A DNA stretch of 43,453 nt from Gemmiger sp. GTDB lineage: Bacteria; Bacillota; Clostridia; Oscillospirales; Ruminococcaceae. Each line of letters starts with the position of its first letter. Position 1 is the first letter of the stretch. The DNA lies in assembly GCA_028710135.1 (NCBI GenBank), contig JAQUSS010000007.1, positions 1 to 43,453 of the forward strand, written 5' to 3'. Made by a program: the position numbers and the translations under genes. The notes below the pieces were generated by a model that made no database searches, was not told the DNA's origin, and was given only the letters and a program-made list of their open reading frames with translations. This document shows, in pieces, positions 23,292 to 31,305 of the stretch.

Positions 23292-24656
23292 TTATGCTTG
23301 GGCCGATTTGGTTTTCGATTTTTGCGTGCCGGGCATTTTGCGGAAGGCCCGCACCATCAGCACAGCAGAGAGGATGGTTGCCAAAAAATCGCTGACGGGC
23401 TGGGCGCAAAAGATGCCAACGGTGCCCAAAAACCTGGGCAGGATATAAATAAACGGCACCAGGGCCACCACCTGCCGCAGCAGGGTGATGATGCTGGAGG
23501 CGTTCGGTTGCCCGATAGACTGAAAAAAGGTGGTGGCCAGCATCACAAAGCCAAGCACCGGCGCAATCATAAAATTTAGGCGCAGCGCCGGTACCCCAAT
23601 TTCCAACAGTTCTCCCCCGCCAAACAGATGAATCAGCGCTACCGGGAAGCACTCGGTAAGCGTCCAGATTACCGTTGTTACCCCCACCGAAAAAAGGGCC
23701 GCCTGGGTAAAGGTCTGCTTTACCCGGGCATAATTGCCCGCACCATAGTTGTAGCCGATGATGGGCTGGATGCCCTGGCTGATGCCGCTGGCCGGCATGA
23801 TGATAAAGGTCATCACGCTGGAAACAACAGCATAGGCGCTGATGGCAACATCGCCGCCATATTTGCCAAGCTGCCCGTTATACACCAGCGCAATAAAGCC
23901 CATGGCCATCTGCGCAATCCAAAAGGCAAAGCCGCAGCCTAACAGCTTTTTCCCAATCAAAAAATCGGGGCGCAGGTTCGCTTTCCCGGTTTCCACCAGG
24001 GTTTTGCCACCAAACAGCAGCCACCCGCCAAACAGGGTGGATACCCCTTGGCCAATAACCGTGGCGGCCGCCGCACCCGCCACGCCCCACCGGAACCCCA
24101 CCACAAACAGCGCGTCCAGCAGGATGTTGGTGATGGCCCCCACGCCCGTTACGCACATACCAAGAACCGGCTTGCCCGATACCCGCACAAAATCGCAAAA
24201 CACCAAGGTCAGCCCTTGAAACACGCAGCCCAGCGCAACGATGTTGTAATATTGCAGGGCCAGCGCGTAGGTGGTTTCGGTCACCCCAAACAGGGTGAGC
24301 AGGGGCTTTGAAAATACCAGCAAGATGGCCGTTAAAAGCAGTTCAAAAAAAATGGTGAGGAAAAATGCGGTGCCAAAGGCGGCATTGGCCTTTTTGTTCT
24401 CCTGTTGGCCCCGGAACAGGGTAAACAGGGTGGAGCCACCGGCGCTGCACATCAGCCCAAACGCCATCATCATAAACGAGAGCGGAAAGCAGATGGAAAG
24501 GGCCGCCAGCGCCGTGCTGCCGCTAAAATTGCCGATGAAAATACGGTCTACAATATTGTAAATGGCCGTGATGAGGAGCGAGATTGCCGCCGGGATGGAA
24601 AACCGTAAAATCAGCGGGAAAAGCTTTCCGTTTGCATAATCAGCCTGTTGCTTCAT
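23292..24656 (-). CDS. MATE family efflux transporter
   Basis: Cation-coupled exporter of drugs or metabolites in the cytoplasmic membrane. The 454-residue product has twelve hydrophobic segments in two homologous halves. Typical MATE patterns are seen: LFPLILRFSIPAAISLLITAIYNIVDRIFIG at the start, ALSICFPL, a central GVAGAAAATVIGQ, and in the second half GISQGIQPIIGYNYGAGNYARVKQTF. The basic C-terminus is short. ATG 24656 overlaps the TGA of the marR gene (ATGA), so translation is coupled and expression should follow the MarR operator. The substrate is unknown; regulation by a MarR protein suggests response to a small toxic compound. Confidence 0.92.
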   Translation of the reverse strand: MKQQADYANGKLFPLILRFSIPAAISLLITAIYNIVDRIFIGNFSGSTALAALSICFPLSFMMMAFGLMCSAGGSTLFTLFRGQQENKKANAAFGTAFFLTIFFELLLTAILLVFSKPLLTLFGVTETTYALALQYYNIVALGCVFQGLTLVFCDFVRVSGKPVLGMCVTGVGAITNILLDALFVVGFRWGVAGAAAATVIGQGVSTLFGGWLLFGGKTLVETGKANLRPDFLIGKKLLGCGFAFWIAQMAMGFIALVYNGQLGKYGGDVAISAYAVVSSVMTFIIMPASGISQGIQPIIGYNYGAGNYARVKQTFTQAALFSVGVTTVIWTLTECFPVALIHLFGGGELLEIGVPALRLNFMIAPVLGFVMLATTFFQSIGQPNASSIITLLRQVVALVPFIYILPRFLGTVGIFCAQPVSDFLATILSAVLMVRAFRKMPGTQKSKTKSAQA

Positions 24657-25096
24657 TCGTTTTCCCCCTTGGGCATGGCCTTTGCCAGCTTGTTGAGGGT
24701 GCGCACCACGGTTTGCACCTCCGCCTCGCTTACCTCCCCCATGTTTGCGGCCCACTGCGCATGGTAGCGCGTTACATATTTTTCCTCGTATTCCTTGCCC
24801 AGCGCGGTCAGGGCAACCAGCGTTACCCGCTTATCGGCGGGGCAGATATCTTTTTGAACCGCGCCTTTCTCCTCCAATTCGTTGAGGAGCTTGGTTACGC
24901 TGGGGGTGGTGATGTTGAGCTGGCGGCTAACATCGCTGACCCGCACTGCCTCCCCATCCGCCCCCAGGCGGGCGATGGCATCCAAAATATGGATATGGCG
25001 GGGCTTAAACCCGGCCGGGAGCTGTTTCATTTCTTGCGTGATGGTTTTTGCAACAAAGCAGCTATCCAGCAGCGCCTTGATTTGGTTAGAATCCAT
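24653..25096 (-). CDS. MarR-family transcriptional regulator
   Basis: A 147-residue winged helix-turn-helix repressor. Seen: N-terminal dimerisation helix, HIHILDAIARLGADGEAVRVSDVSRQLNI leading into the recognition helix TTPSVTKLLNELEEKGAV, and the wing with DKRVTLVALTALGKEYEE, then a long C-terminal helix. ATG 25096 has GGAGG 8 bases upstream; an upstream in-frame TTG is rejected because it overlaps that site. It is the first gene of the marR-MATE operon. A near-perfect palindrome lies directly between its promoter and the start codon, so it almost surely represses its own operon and is relieved by a ligand that the pump exports. Confidence 0.92.
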   Translation of the reverse strand: MDSNQIKALLDSCFVAKTITQEMKQLPAGFKPRHIHILDAIARLGADGEAVRVSDVSRQLNITTPSVTKLLNELEEKGAVQKDICPADKRVTLVALTALGKEYEEKYVTRYHAQWAANMGEVSEAEVQTVVRTLNKLAKAMPKGENE

Positions 25097-25114
25097 GGTT
25101 TTTGCCTCCAATCA

Positions 25115-25140
25115 TTACTATAGATAATTATCTTTAGTAA
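25115..25140. promoter_or_regulatory. Palindromic operator for the MarR regulator
   Basis: A 26-base near-perfect palindrome: outer arms TTACTA (25115-25120) and TAGTAA (25135-25140), with core AGATAATTATCT (25122-25133). Only one base pair in each half breaks symmetry. It starts right at the -10 box and covers the transcription start, the classic position for a MarR repressor site. Confidence 0.85.
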
Positions 25141-25168
25141 GTATAGGACGAAAAAACAACCTTGTCAA
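25140..25168 (-). promoter_or_regulatory. Promoter of the marR-MATE operon
   Basis: On the minus strand a perfect TTGACA (25163-25168), 17 bases, then TATACT (25140-25145), immediately followed by the palindrome. A strong promoter held by a repressor fits the layout. Confidence 0.8.
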
Positions 25169-25290
25169 CCGGCAGAAAGCATTTTGTTCCCCAGTTTGTG
25201 CCGCGCCCGCTGTGCGGTTTGCTGTGCGCGTTGCCCTGCCGCGTGCCCGCCAAAACCGGTGTTCTCCCCTCTGCCGCCGAGCGGGGGGCA

Positions 25291-25330
25291 AAAAACACCG
25301 GCCATGGCTTTGCGCTATGGCCGGTGTTTT
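25291..25330. terminator. Intrinsic terminator after the response regulator gene
   Basis: Arms AAAACACCGGCCAT and ATGGCCGGTGTTTT pair around an 11-base loop, with A-run and T-run on the two sides. It lies 40 bases past the response regulator stop and closes the carbohydrate locus. It can work in both directions. Confidence 0.85.
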
Positions 25331-25370
25331 ATAAAATTTTACCGTTTGCTCATTTTACCGTTTGCCCGGT

Positions 25371-26810
25371 TTACCGCTTGCCCAGTTGCCCGGCTTTGCG
25401 GTACTCGGTGGGGGTGATGCCCACATTCTGTTTGAATACCTTCAAAAAGTTTTTTTCATCGGTAAAGCCCACCTTATGGCCAATTTCTCCCACCCGGTAC
25501 TCGGTTTCGGTCAACAGCCGCTTGGCTTCCTCCACCCGCAGGGTTTGCAGGTAGCTTACAAAATTGCTGCCCACATACTGCTTGAACAGCAGCGAAAACA
25601 GCGAGTAATTCATCGATACCTCGTTGCTTACCACCGCCATGTTGAGCGATTGCGCGTAGTTGTTGCGCATAAACACCACGGCATCGCGTATTTTTTGCTT
25701 ATTGTGGTAATCGTCAAACTCGTGCGCAAGGCGCTGGGTAAAGGCATCCATCCAGCCGCCCAGCGCGGCCAAATATTCCTGCACGCTGGCATAGCGCCAT
25801 ATATCCGCAATGTTATCCAAATCCTCGTCCACCGGCAGCATGGTGCGGTAGGTGGCGGCCAACTGCTTGGCCAAGGCCCGCGCGGCATCGCCCATGGCCT
25901 CGGGCGTTAGCAGGTTATTTTGCACACGCAGGGTAAGGGCTTCCACCTGGGTGTAGGCTTCCCGCCAGCGTGAAACCCCCACCAGCTGGGTAATTTTTTG
26001 TATCTCCTTTTCCTCCACCACCCCGGCGGCGGTTTCCTCGGCGGGGGGCTGCCAGGCCAGGCAGCAGGCCCCGGGCGCAAAGTAGGCGCGGCGGTAGGCG
26101 GTGGCGGCCTCGGCACAGGCCATGTTCAGCTCGGCCAGGCCATGGTGCAACGCACTTTGGCCCAGCCGGGCGGTGGGGTCGGCATCGGTGGGGGTATCGG
26201 GCGGCACAATTAAAATGCAGTTGCCCCGTATATCGTGGATGGGCTGCTCCAGCAGGGGCGGCAAAGCCCCGGGTTGCAGGTGGCTGTAAAGCACGGTGTA
26301 GCCGCTTGGCGGGAAGGTTGCCGCATAGCGGGCCAGCAGTTTTTCCCGCTCGGCTGTGGGGATGCTGCCATCCAGCGCCAGGTAGCGCAGGGCTTGGCGG
26401 CGCAGCTGCTCGGTGTTTTCGCACTCGTGGCGGGCGGTGCTCAACTCGTTTTCCAGCTTTTGCAGGGTATCGTACAGCTTTTGCCGCTCCACAGGTTTTA
26501 GCAGGTAATCGCGCACACCGCCGCGCAGCATTTCCACCGCATAGTTAAAATCATCGTACCCGCTTACCACAATGGCAAGGGGCGGGTGGGGCAGGCTTTT
26601 GGTGCGCTGCATCAGCTCAATGCCATCCATGCCCGGCATACGGATATCGGTAATCAAAACCTCCACCGGCTGGGCGTGCAAAATTTCCAGCGCCTGCTGG
26701 CCGTTGCGGGCTTCCAGCACCGTTTCCACCGGCACCGGGGCGCGGCGCAGCATGGCAACCAGCCCCTGCCGAATCAACTTTTCATCCTCCACCACGAGTA
26801 TGGTTTTCAT
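25371..26810 (-). CDS. YesN-type response regulator (receiver plus AraC-type DNA binding)
   Basis: Output half of a two-component system. In 479 residues: receiver domain (1-120) with ILVVEDE acidic pocket, phospho-acceptor Asp55 in VLITDIRMPGMDG, SGYDDF (Thr/Ser switch position), and LKPVE with the conserved Lys; a long middle region (about 125-365) with no motif recognised; and a C-terminal AraC helix-turn-helix pair with NMAVVSNEVSMNYSLFSLLFKQYVGSNFVSYLQTLRVEEAKRLL and YRVGEIGHKVGFTDEKNFLKVFKQNVGITPTEYR in sequence. The start overlaps the kinase stop (ATGA). It probably activates the sugar transport and phosphorylase genes that lie upstream on the same strand. Confidence 0.95.
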   Translation of the reverse strand: MKTILVVEDEKLIRQGLVAMLRRAPVPVETVLEARNGQQALEILHAQPVEVLITDIRMPGMDGIELMQRTKSLPHPPLAIVVSGYDDFNYAVEMLRGGVRDYLLKPVERQKLYDTLQKLENELSTARHECENTEQLRRQALRYLALDGSIPTAEREKLLARYAATFPPSGYTVLYSHLQPGALPPLLEQPIHDIRGNCILIVPPDTPTDADPTARLGQSALHHGLAELNMACAEAATAYRRAYFAPGACCLAWQPPAEETAAGVVEEKEIQKITQLVGVSRWREAYTQVEALTLRVQNNLLTPEAMGDAARALAKQLAATYRTMLPVDEDLDNIADIWRYASVQEYLAALGGWMDAFTQRLAHEFDDYHNKQKIRDAVVFMRNNYAQSLNMAVVSNEVSMNYSLFSLLFKQYVGSNFVSYLQTLRVEEAKRLLTETEYRVGEIGHKVGFTDEKNFLKVFKQNVGITPTEYRKAGQLGKR

Positions 26811-28609
26811 AGGTTCTCTCCTTCGTGTGTTGTGTACGGCAACAGCAGGGTAACGCAGGTAAATTCCTCCGCAGCGGAGGAAACACTCAAGCCATACGGC
26901 TCGCCAAACATCATGCGGATACGGTCCTGCACGTTTTTAAGCCCCAGGCCGTTGCCTGCGCCGCCGTCCGGGCAAATTTCGCCCGCAATCTGCTGCTCCA
27001 GCCGCACCACCATGGCGGGGGTCATCCCCTTGCCATGGTCAACTATTTCCAGCTTATAGTCGTTTTCCCCCGGCAGGCCGCGCAGCAAAATTTCGGCATC
27101 GGCATCCATCTCCACCACGCCATGCACCACGGCGTTTTCCACCACCGGCTGCAAGCTCATTTTGGGGATGCTTTGCTCCAGCAGCGCGGGGGGTATCTCC
27201 AGCTTTAGGGTAATCACAAAATCAAAGCGGAGGTTCATCAGCGAGAGGTAGTTTTGGATATTTTCCACCTCCTGCGCCACGGTCACATTTTTGCTGTTCC
27301 ATTTCATGCTGTAGCGCAGCAGCTTGCCCAGGCTGGTTACCGCATCGGCAATCTCATATTTTTCGTCAATTTCGGCCATCATTTTAATGGCTTCCAGCAC
27401 ATTGTAGATAAAATGGGCGTTAATCTGGTTTTGCAGCGCCCGCAGCTCGGCATTTTTGGCCAGCAGCTCCCGGTTCACATTGTCCTGCATCAGTTGGCGG
27501 ATACGGTCTAGCATTTGGTTGATGCCCCCGGCAAAACGGCCAACCTCGCTATCGGCGTTGGGGTCCTCGGGCACAGCGGCCTCCAAATCTCCCTGAGAGA
27601 AATTGCGCACCGCATCAAACGCAAGGTAAAACTGCCGCAGCATCCGCTTGCTAAGGCGGCCCACAAAGGCCAGCAGCAAAATAAACACGAGGGCCAATGC
27701 CAGCAGCACATAGCCGGTGCGGGCAGCGCTGCTCTGCCGCAAATCTGCCAGGGTGGTGAGCTGCAGGTAGCGGCAGCCGATGCTGGTGAGGGGTTGCACG
27801 GTGAGCAAAAACGGTTCGCCATGCAGGCTTACCTGGGCGGTGCCGCCGCTGGGGTTTTGCAGCAGGGTATCGATAGGCTCCGCCAGGGCTTGCAGGGCGT
27901 CATCCTGGTTTTGCCCCACCAGTAGGTTCCCGTTTAAATCGGTCAAAAAGGTGCGGGTGGTGCTGTTCTCGGCAAATAGCTCGGGCAACAGCTCCTCCAT
28001 CCGCATGGCAACCTCCAGCGTGCCCACCTTGCCCTCGGCGGCGGTGTTTATCTCGGTAATCAAGCTCATAATGTGGTGGGTAACCGCGTAGCTGGGGTAC
28101 AGTTGGTCGTCAAAATCCAGCATCCAGGAGCCGGAGGCCACCTCGCTTTCCGCCCAGGGCATCCGCTGCATCCGGCTGGCACTGTACAATAGGGGCAGCA
28201 TCTCGCTCATGGCATCGGTGACCGAATAGACCCGAATCTGATAAAGGTAGGGGTTACTTACCACCACCTTTTCCAGGCTGGCAATATCGTTATCGTAGAA
28301 GGAGAGCAGCGCGGCGGCGGGGATGCTCTCCCCCTTTTTCAGCTTGGCCAAATGGTCGGTCAGGGCCGGGGTGTTCAAAAAAACCTGGGTGCTCAGGTTG
28401 CAAAGCTCGGCGGCTTTTTCCACCTGGATGGAAAGCTGCCCGGCCCGCTGGCGTACCTCCTGCGTGCGGGTATCCACCGCAATACGGTAGACGCTGGAAA
28501 GCATATACCCGCAAAAAGCCAGCATGGGCAGCAACGCAAATAGGCAGATGACCAGCGTCATCTGCCAACTGAAGGGAATCCGGTTCAGCAGCTTTTTAAG
28601 GGGCTTCAT
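26807..28609 (-). CDS. YesM-type sensor histidine kinase
   Basis: Membrane receptor half of the two-component pair. In 600 residues: transmembrane segment 1 (about 17-38), a large extracytoplasmic sensor region of about 250 residues (dCache-like by position), transmembrane segment 2 (about 290-312), a HAMP linker, then a His_kinase domain with LQNQINAHFIYNVLEAIK (phospho-acceptor His399). The ATP-binding part has LQPVVENAVVHG (N box), EIVDHGKGM (G1) and GNGLGLKNVQDRI (G2). AAAGGAT precedes ATG 28609. It sits between an LplA-like binding protein and the response regulator, and may sense sugar directly or through that binding protein. Confidence 0.93.
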   Translation of the reverse strand: MKPLKKLLNRIPFSWQMTLVICLFALLPMLAFCGYMLSSVYRIAVDTRTQEVRQRAGQLSIQVEKAAELCNLSTQVFLNTPALTDHLAKLKKGESIPAAALLSFYDNDIASLEKVVVSNPYLYQIRVYSVTDAMSEMLPLLYSASRMQRMPWAESEVASGSWMLDFDDQLYPSYAVTHHIMSLITEINTAAEGKVGTLEVAMRMEELLPELFAENSTTRTFLTDLNGNLLVGQNQDDALQALAEPIDTLLQNPSGGTAQVSLHGEPFLLTVQPLTSIGCRYLQLTTLADLRQSSAARTGYVLLALALVFILLLAFVGRLSKRMLRQFYLAFDAVRNFSQGDLEAAVPEDPNADSEVGRFAGGINQMLDRIRQLMQDNVNRELLAKNAELRALQNQINAHFIYNVLEAIKMMAEIDEKYEIADAVTSLGKLLRYSMKWNSKNVTVAQEVENIQNYLSLMNLRFDFVITLKLEIPPALLEQSIPKMSLQPVVENAVVHGVVEMDADAEILLRGLPGENDYKLEIVDHGKGMTPAMVVRLEQQIAGEICPDGGAGNGLGLKNVQDRIRMMFGEPYGLSVSSAAEEFTCVTLLLPYTTHEGENL

Positions 28610-28661
28610 GGCGCGTATCCTTTGTCAAACTTTGGCGGTGGGGCGGGGGCCGGCAGGGGGG

Positions 28662-30266
28662 CTAGCGCATCCCCAATTTCTCTTTGGCGGCCTGCATTTG
28701 CAGGGTGGCGGCGGCTTGCACCTCGGCAAAGCCAAGGGCATCGCGCTGGGCGATAAACCCTGCCAAAATATCGTCAAACGTGGCTTCATCGGGGGCCAAC
28801 AGCAGCTGTGGCAGGGTTTTGCCCCACAGCTTTTGGATGGCGTGCTCGGCGGTTTCGGCGGCGCTGCCGTCGGCCAGCGGCAAATCGTACTGGGCGGTAT
28901 ACACGGTGTAGGGCCAGGCCCACTGCTGCATCTGGCTTAAAGCCGGGTCGTCGTTGCTGCGCCAACGGGCCTGCATGGTGTTATCCTGTAGCATCCAGTA
29001 GGTGTTATCGGCCCCCACCTGGGCCACAAAGGCCGGGTAATCGGTATCGTACAGCTTTTGGGTTTCGGGGGTGAACACGGCCTTGCCGCCCTGCATGGTA
29101 TAATTTTCACCCTCCACGCCAACGCTCGTCAGCTTTTGCCCTTCCTCGCTCATCAAAAAATCCATAAATTGGATGGCCTTGCCCGGGTTGGCGCAATTTT
29201 TGGAGATGAGCGTTACCGTCCACCCCGGCACACCGCCCCCCGGCAGGGTGTAATCGTCCCCGGCTGCATTTTTGGGGCCATCCACCGCGATGTAGGCGCT
29301 GTTGGGGTCGGCCGCATAGCGGGCGCGCTGCGGCTCAATGATATCGGTGCGCTGGTAGAGCATACAGAAATAGCGCCCCTCCAGCATTTTTTCTTCCATC
29401 TGCGCCCGCTGGTCCAAAAAGATGTCATCGGCCAGGTAGCCCTCCTGCCCAAGCTGGCGCAGGGTTTTGAGCCACGTGATATAATCGGGGTCGGTGGTAC
29501 GGTCGTACACCTTGCCGTCCTTTTCATACGGAACCGCGAGGAAATTCATCAAAAACTTATCAAACGAATCGCACCCCTGCTCGGTGAAGGCGTGCGCCCC
29601 GATGGGAATCAGCGGCTTGCCGTTTTCCACCGTGGGGTAGGCGGCAGCCGCCGCCCGCACCGCCGCCGAAAACCCCTCCGGCGTGGTCATATCCGGGCTG
29701 CCGATTGCCTCGTAAATATCCTTGCGCACCAAAAAGGTTTGGTTGGAGGAAAGGCTGACATCCTCGGCATAATCTTGCGGCAGGTAGGAGGAATTGGGGT
29801 AGCAGTAGAAATTGCCGTCACTTTGGGTGTACCAGCGGATGGCAACCTCATCGGCATCGTTATAAAATTGTGGGCAGTAGGCATCGGCCAGCTCGTTGAG
29901 GGCCAGCGCGTAGCCGTTGCTGATGAGGGTTTGGAGCTGTGGCTCCCACCAGCCGATGGTTACCAGGTCGGGCAACGAGCCGGAGGCTATCAGCGCATCC
30001 AGCTTTTCGGTTTCGTTGCCGGTGGGGGTGATAAAATTGATGCTTACCCCGGTTTTTTCGGTGATGGCATCGGATACCGCATTGCCGCCCCACTGGGCCG
30101 AAAACCAGTTGTAATGCACATACCAGCTTAAATTAACCGGCGCGGCATCGGTTACCGCCGCAGACGCCGAAGCGGCGGGTGCAGATTGCATCCCGCCGCA
30201 GGCGCTTAGGCAAAGCAAGGCTGGGCATAGCAGCATACAAATACAGTTGCGGGGTAGCTTTTCCAT
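28662..30266 (-). CDS. LplA-like sugar-binding lipoprotein linked to the two-component system
   Basis: Extracytoplasmic solute-binding lipoprotein, 534 residues. The signal peptide ends in lipobox LSAC (Cys23), followed by an Ala/Ser-rich linker and a family 1/LplA-type binding fold. Motifs seen include SWYVHYNWF, TGVSINFITPTGNE, LPDLVTIGWW, FLVRKDIYEAIG, and a C-terminal WTVTLISKNCANPGKAIQFMDFLMSEEGQ. It is longer than, and different from, the binding protein at 32351-33739. LplA-type proteins usually have LplB/YtcP-type partners, which are not here. It has its own promoter, and the kinase starts 52 bases after its stop. Either it is a spare importer component or a co-receptor that reports ligand to YesM. 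Confidence 0.87.
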   Translation of the reverse strand: MEKLPRNCICMLLCPALLCLSACGGMQSAPAASASAAVTDAAPVNLSWYVHYNWFSAQWGGNAVSDAITEKTGVSINFITPTGNETEKLDALIASGSLPDLVTIGWWEPQLQTLISNGYALALNELADAYCPQFYNDADEVAIRWYTQSDGNFYCYPNSSYLPQDYAEDVSLSSNQTFLVRKDIYEAIGSPDMTTPEGFSAAVRAAAAAYPTVENGKPLIPIGAHAFTEQGCDSFDKFLMNFLAVPYEKDGKVYDRTTDPDYITWLKTLRQLGQEGYLADDIFLDQRAQMEEKMLEGRYFCMLYQRTDIIEPQRARYAADPNSAYIAVDGPKNAAGDDYTLPGGGVPGWTVTLISKNCANPGKAIQFMDFLMSEEGQKLTSVGVEGENYTMQGGKAVFTPETQKLYDTDYPAFVAQVGADNTYWMLQDNTMQARWRSNDDPALSQMQQWAWPYTVYTAQYDLPLADGSAAETAEHAIQKLWGKTLPQLLLAPDEATFDDILAGFIAQRDALGFAEVQAAATLQMQAAKEKLGMR

Positions 30267-30342
30267 GCCGGGGCCCTCCCTTGCGGTATATTATTTTTTT
30301 GCGGCCGGGTGTGCCGGTTACCGGTTACCGTATATTGGTCTT

Positions 30343-30378
30343 ATTATAGCACAAATCCGCTAAAATTTGTGCTATAAT
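30343..30378. repeat. 14-bp perfect inverted repeat with TATAAT boxes in both arms
   Basis: ATTATAGCACAAAT (30343-30356) and ATTTGTGCTATAAT (30365-30378) flank an 8-base spacer. Each arm carries GTGCTATAAT, an extended -10-like sequence, pointing outward. A third copy of TGTGCTATAAT lies at 30435-30445. It sits in the leader of the LplA-like gene and may be an operator, a divergent promoter pair or an mRNA hairpin. Confidence 0.65.
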
Positions 30379-30434
30379 TGCCCATCCCAAGCCGGTTGCT
30401 TGGCATACACCCCATAACAATCCTGAATACGATT

Positions 30435-30463
30435 ATTATAGCACACCCTGCCCGCGCTGTCAT
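30435..30463 (-). promoter_or_regulatory. Promoter of the binding protein-kinase-regulator unit
   Basis: On the minus strand ATGACA (30458-30463), 17 bases, then TATAAT (30435-30440), preceded by TGC (extended -10). The -35 box overlaps the last codons of the MalG-type permease gene, so the signalling genes can be transcribed apart from the importer. Confidence 0.7.
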
Positions 30464-31302
30464 TCTTTCACGCTGCCGGCGGAAATACCGCTGATGATGT
30501 AGCGAGAGAGGAAGCAGAACGCAATCATGATGGGCACCACCGAGATGGCGATGACGAGATAGACAGCACCCAAGTTGGTGGTGATATCCCGCACGGCGGA
30601 AAGGCTGGCAACCATGACGGGCAGGGGGAACTTCTCCTGCTTATTGATGAGCAGCATGGGGATAAGGTAGTTGTTCCAGCTGCCGACGAACGCGCCGATG
30701 GCCATGGTGGCAATGCCGGGGGCCATGATGGGCAGCACGATTTTGTGGAAAATCAGCAGCTCGCCCGCGCCGTCAATACGCGGGGCTTCGAGGATGCTTT
30801 TGGGCAGAACGGACAGAATATACTGCCGCAGGAAAAACACCGTAGCCGGGCTGGCGATGCTGGGCAGGATAAGCGGCAGGTAGCTGTTGATGAGCCCCAG
30901 CGAGGTGCAGAGGTTGTAGAAGCCGAGCATACTCAGCTGTGCGGGAATCATCATAAACACCAGCATGATGGTGAAAATCATCTTGTTGCCCTTGAACTTA
31001 TAGAAGGCCAGCGCGTAGGCGGTCAGGGCCGAAAAGTAGCTGACCAGCGCGGTGTTGCACACCGCCAAGAACAAGCTGTTGAGGAAGCCGCGGGGCAAAT
31101 CCAGGAAGGACATGACGGTGTTCCAGTTGGAGGCCAGCGCCGTGCCGGGCATAAAGCTGAAGCCCTTCATAATCTCGGTGCCGGTGCGGGTGGCGTTGAT
31201 GATCATGAGCAGGAACGGGATGAAGCAGAGCACAGCCAGCAGAATCAGAAAGAGGTAGAGCAGCGCCTTGACAAGGTTGGTCTGCGTTTTTTGTACAGTC
31301 AT
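30460..31302 (-). CDS. Carbohydrate ABC transporter permease (MalG/UgpE type)
   Basis: Inner membrane subunit of a sugar importer. The 280-residue product has six hydrophobic segments, a first one at about 14-36, and the ATPase-docking EAA loop, seen as LEAPRIDGAGELLIFHKIVLPI (about 188-209), close to the C-terminal end. It is 3 bases downstream of the partner permease, whose last codons hold its AAGGAGG site. Together the two permeases form the channel fed by the binding lipoprotein at 32351-33739. The sugar is unknown; the neighbouring GH94 phosphorylases suggest a beta-linked gluco-oligosaccharide. No ATPase gene lies in the locus. Confidence 0.94.
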   Translation of the reverse strand: MTVQKTQTNLVKALLYLFLILLAVLCFIPFLLMIINATRTGTEIMKGFSFMPGTALASNWNTVMSFLDLPRGFLNSLFLAVCNTALVSYFSALTAYALAFYKFKGNKMIFTIMLVFMMIPAQLSMLGFYNLCTSLGLINSYLPLILPSIASPATVFFLRQYILSVLPKSILEAPRIDGAGELLIFHKIVLPIMAPGIATMAIGAFVGSWNNYLIPMLLINKQEKFPLPVMVASLSAVRDITTNLGAVYLVIAISVVPIMIAFCFLSRYIISGISAGSVKE

Positions 31303-31305
31303 GGT

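Noticed and set aside
25141-25290. Possible small gene upstream of marR on the plus strand
   Set aside because: The open frame has no binding site or recognisable motif and runs into the response regulator antisense.
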